DNA from: Opitutia bacterium
GTDB lineage: Bacteria > Verrucomicrobiota > Verrucomicrobiia > Opitutales > JABJCN01
DNA: 42,083 nucleotides
Reading direction: 5' to 3'
Assembly (NCBI GenBank): GCA_018668635.1
Contig: JABJCN010000102.1
Location: 1-42,083, forward strand
Below the pieces are notes generated by a model. It did not search any database. It was not told where the DNA came from and saw only the letters and a list, made by a program, of their open reading frames with translations. Of the stretch, positions 41,937-42,083 are shown piece after piece. Numbering within the stretch: position 1 is the first letter of the stretch; each line of letters begins with the position of its first letter. The position numbers and the translations under genes are program-made.

Positions 41937-42083
41937 CTACTTGAAGTTCTTGTAGAACACTTCCGAAAACTTTTCAAAAAGCGAAATTGTTGCTGGATGG
42001 TTGAATGGTAAATGCTGGCTGTAAATACTCGCTGCAATACCTGTCTTGTAGTCGATATAAAAATATGTGTTCCTGTAACCGCC
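41937..42083 (-). CDS. Serine hydrolase (beta-lactamase-like), C-terminal fragment
   Basis: The minus-strand frame enters from the right edge and stops at 41937-41939, giving 48 residues. The sequence reads NTYFYIDYKTGIAASIYSQ, then HLPFNHPATISLFEKFSE. This resembles the last beta strands and closing helix of class C beta-lactamase-related serine hydrolases and esterases. The catalytic Ser-x-x-Lys lies outside the window, so activity cannot be judged. Confidence 0.65.
   Translation of the reverse strand, partial: GGYRNTYFYIDYKTGIAASIYSQHLPFNHPATISLFEKFSEVFYKNFK

Noticed and set aside
1-42083. CRISPR arrays, tRNA or rRNA genes, insertion sequences, prophage or toxin-antitoxin pairs
   Set aside because: No regularly spaced repeats, cloverleaf-type segments, transposase or integrase motifs were found by reading both strands. 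The MORN protein has no toxin partner in the window.

Overview
The window is about 42 kb of bacterial chromosome, most likely from a Verrucomicrobiota member of the Opitutia / Puniceicoccales type. This assignment is an inference. It rests on a flagellated, diderm gene set (lipoproteins, TolC-type channel, HlyD adaptor), a bacterial SET-domain protein, a very large lamin-tail-domain secreted protein with a Trp-rich C-terminus, a two-domain LeuA and a fused cytochrome b/c subunit. I see no rRNA, tRNA, insertion sequence, prophage or CRISPR array. The first and last genes are cut by the window edges.

Layout. 1-7.3 kb (+) is a late flagellar cluster: flagellin C-terminus, a 1.3 kb non-genic stretch with tandem small-ORF/hairpin units, an unusually large FliD cap protein with inserted domains, a lipoprotein, a FlgM-like anti-sigma factor, FliS and a FlgN-like chaperone. 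7.4-13.9 kb is housekeeping metabolism: a GlcD-type FAD oxidase, leuA, coaC, a GGCT-like protein, an EamA transporter, a small conserved protein and fdhD. 13.9-15.5 kb is an A+T-rich interval with one orphan methyltransferase-fold gene. 15.5-18.0 kb encodes a two-gene cytochrome bc complex: a Rieske protein and a cytochrome b fused to two c-type heme domains, with a LysM-like segment inside. 18.1-22.4 kb holds mgtE, an isochorismatase-family hydrolase, a TPR lipoprotein and an M23 peptidase.

22.4-29.2 kb is a minus-strand run read panB > gpsA > SET-domain protein > MGDG-synthase-like glycosyltransferase > SCP2-like protein > class III aminotransferase > MFS transporter. Its first four genes overlap by four bases, which suggests translational coupling and links glycerol-3-phosphate and glycolipid functions. 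29.3-33.0 kb (+) carries a small basic membrane protein and a two-component pair: a PAS histidine kinase with a degenerate receiver, and a REC-HDOD regulator.

33.0-41.1 kb (-) is the most system-like part. A VTC-domain protein, a DUF4956 membrane protein, an HlyD adaptor and a TolC-type channel are packed almost without gaps, followed by a 1337-residue secreted lamin-tail-domain protein. I read this as a candidate envelope or export system of unknown function. The window ends with a MORN-repeat protein and the C-terminus of a serine hydrolase.
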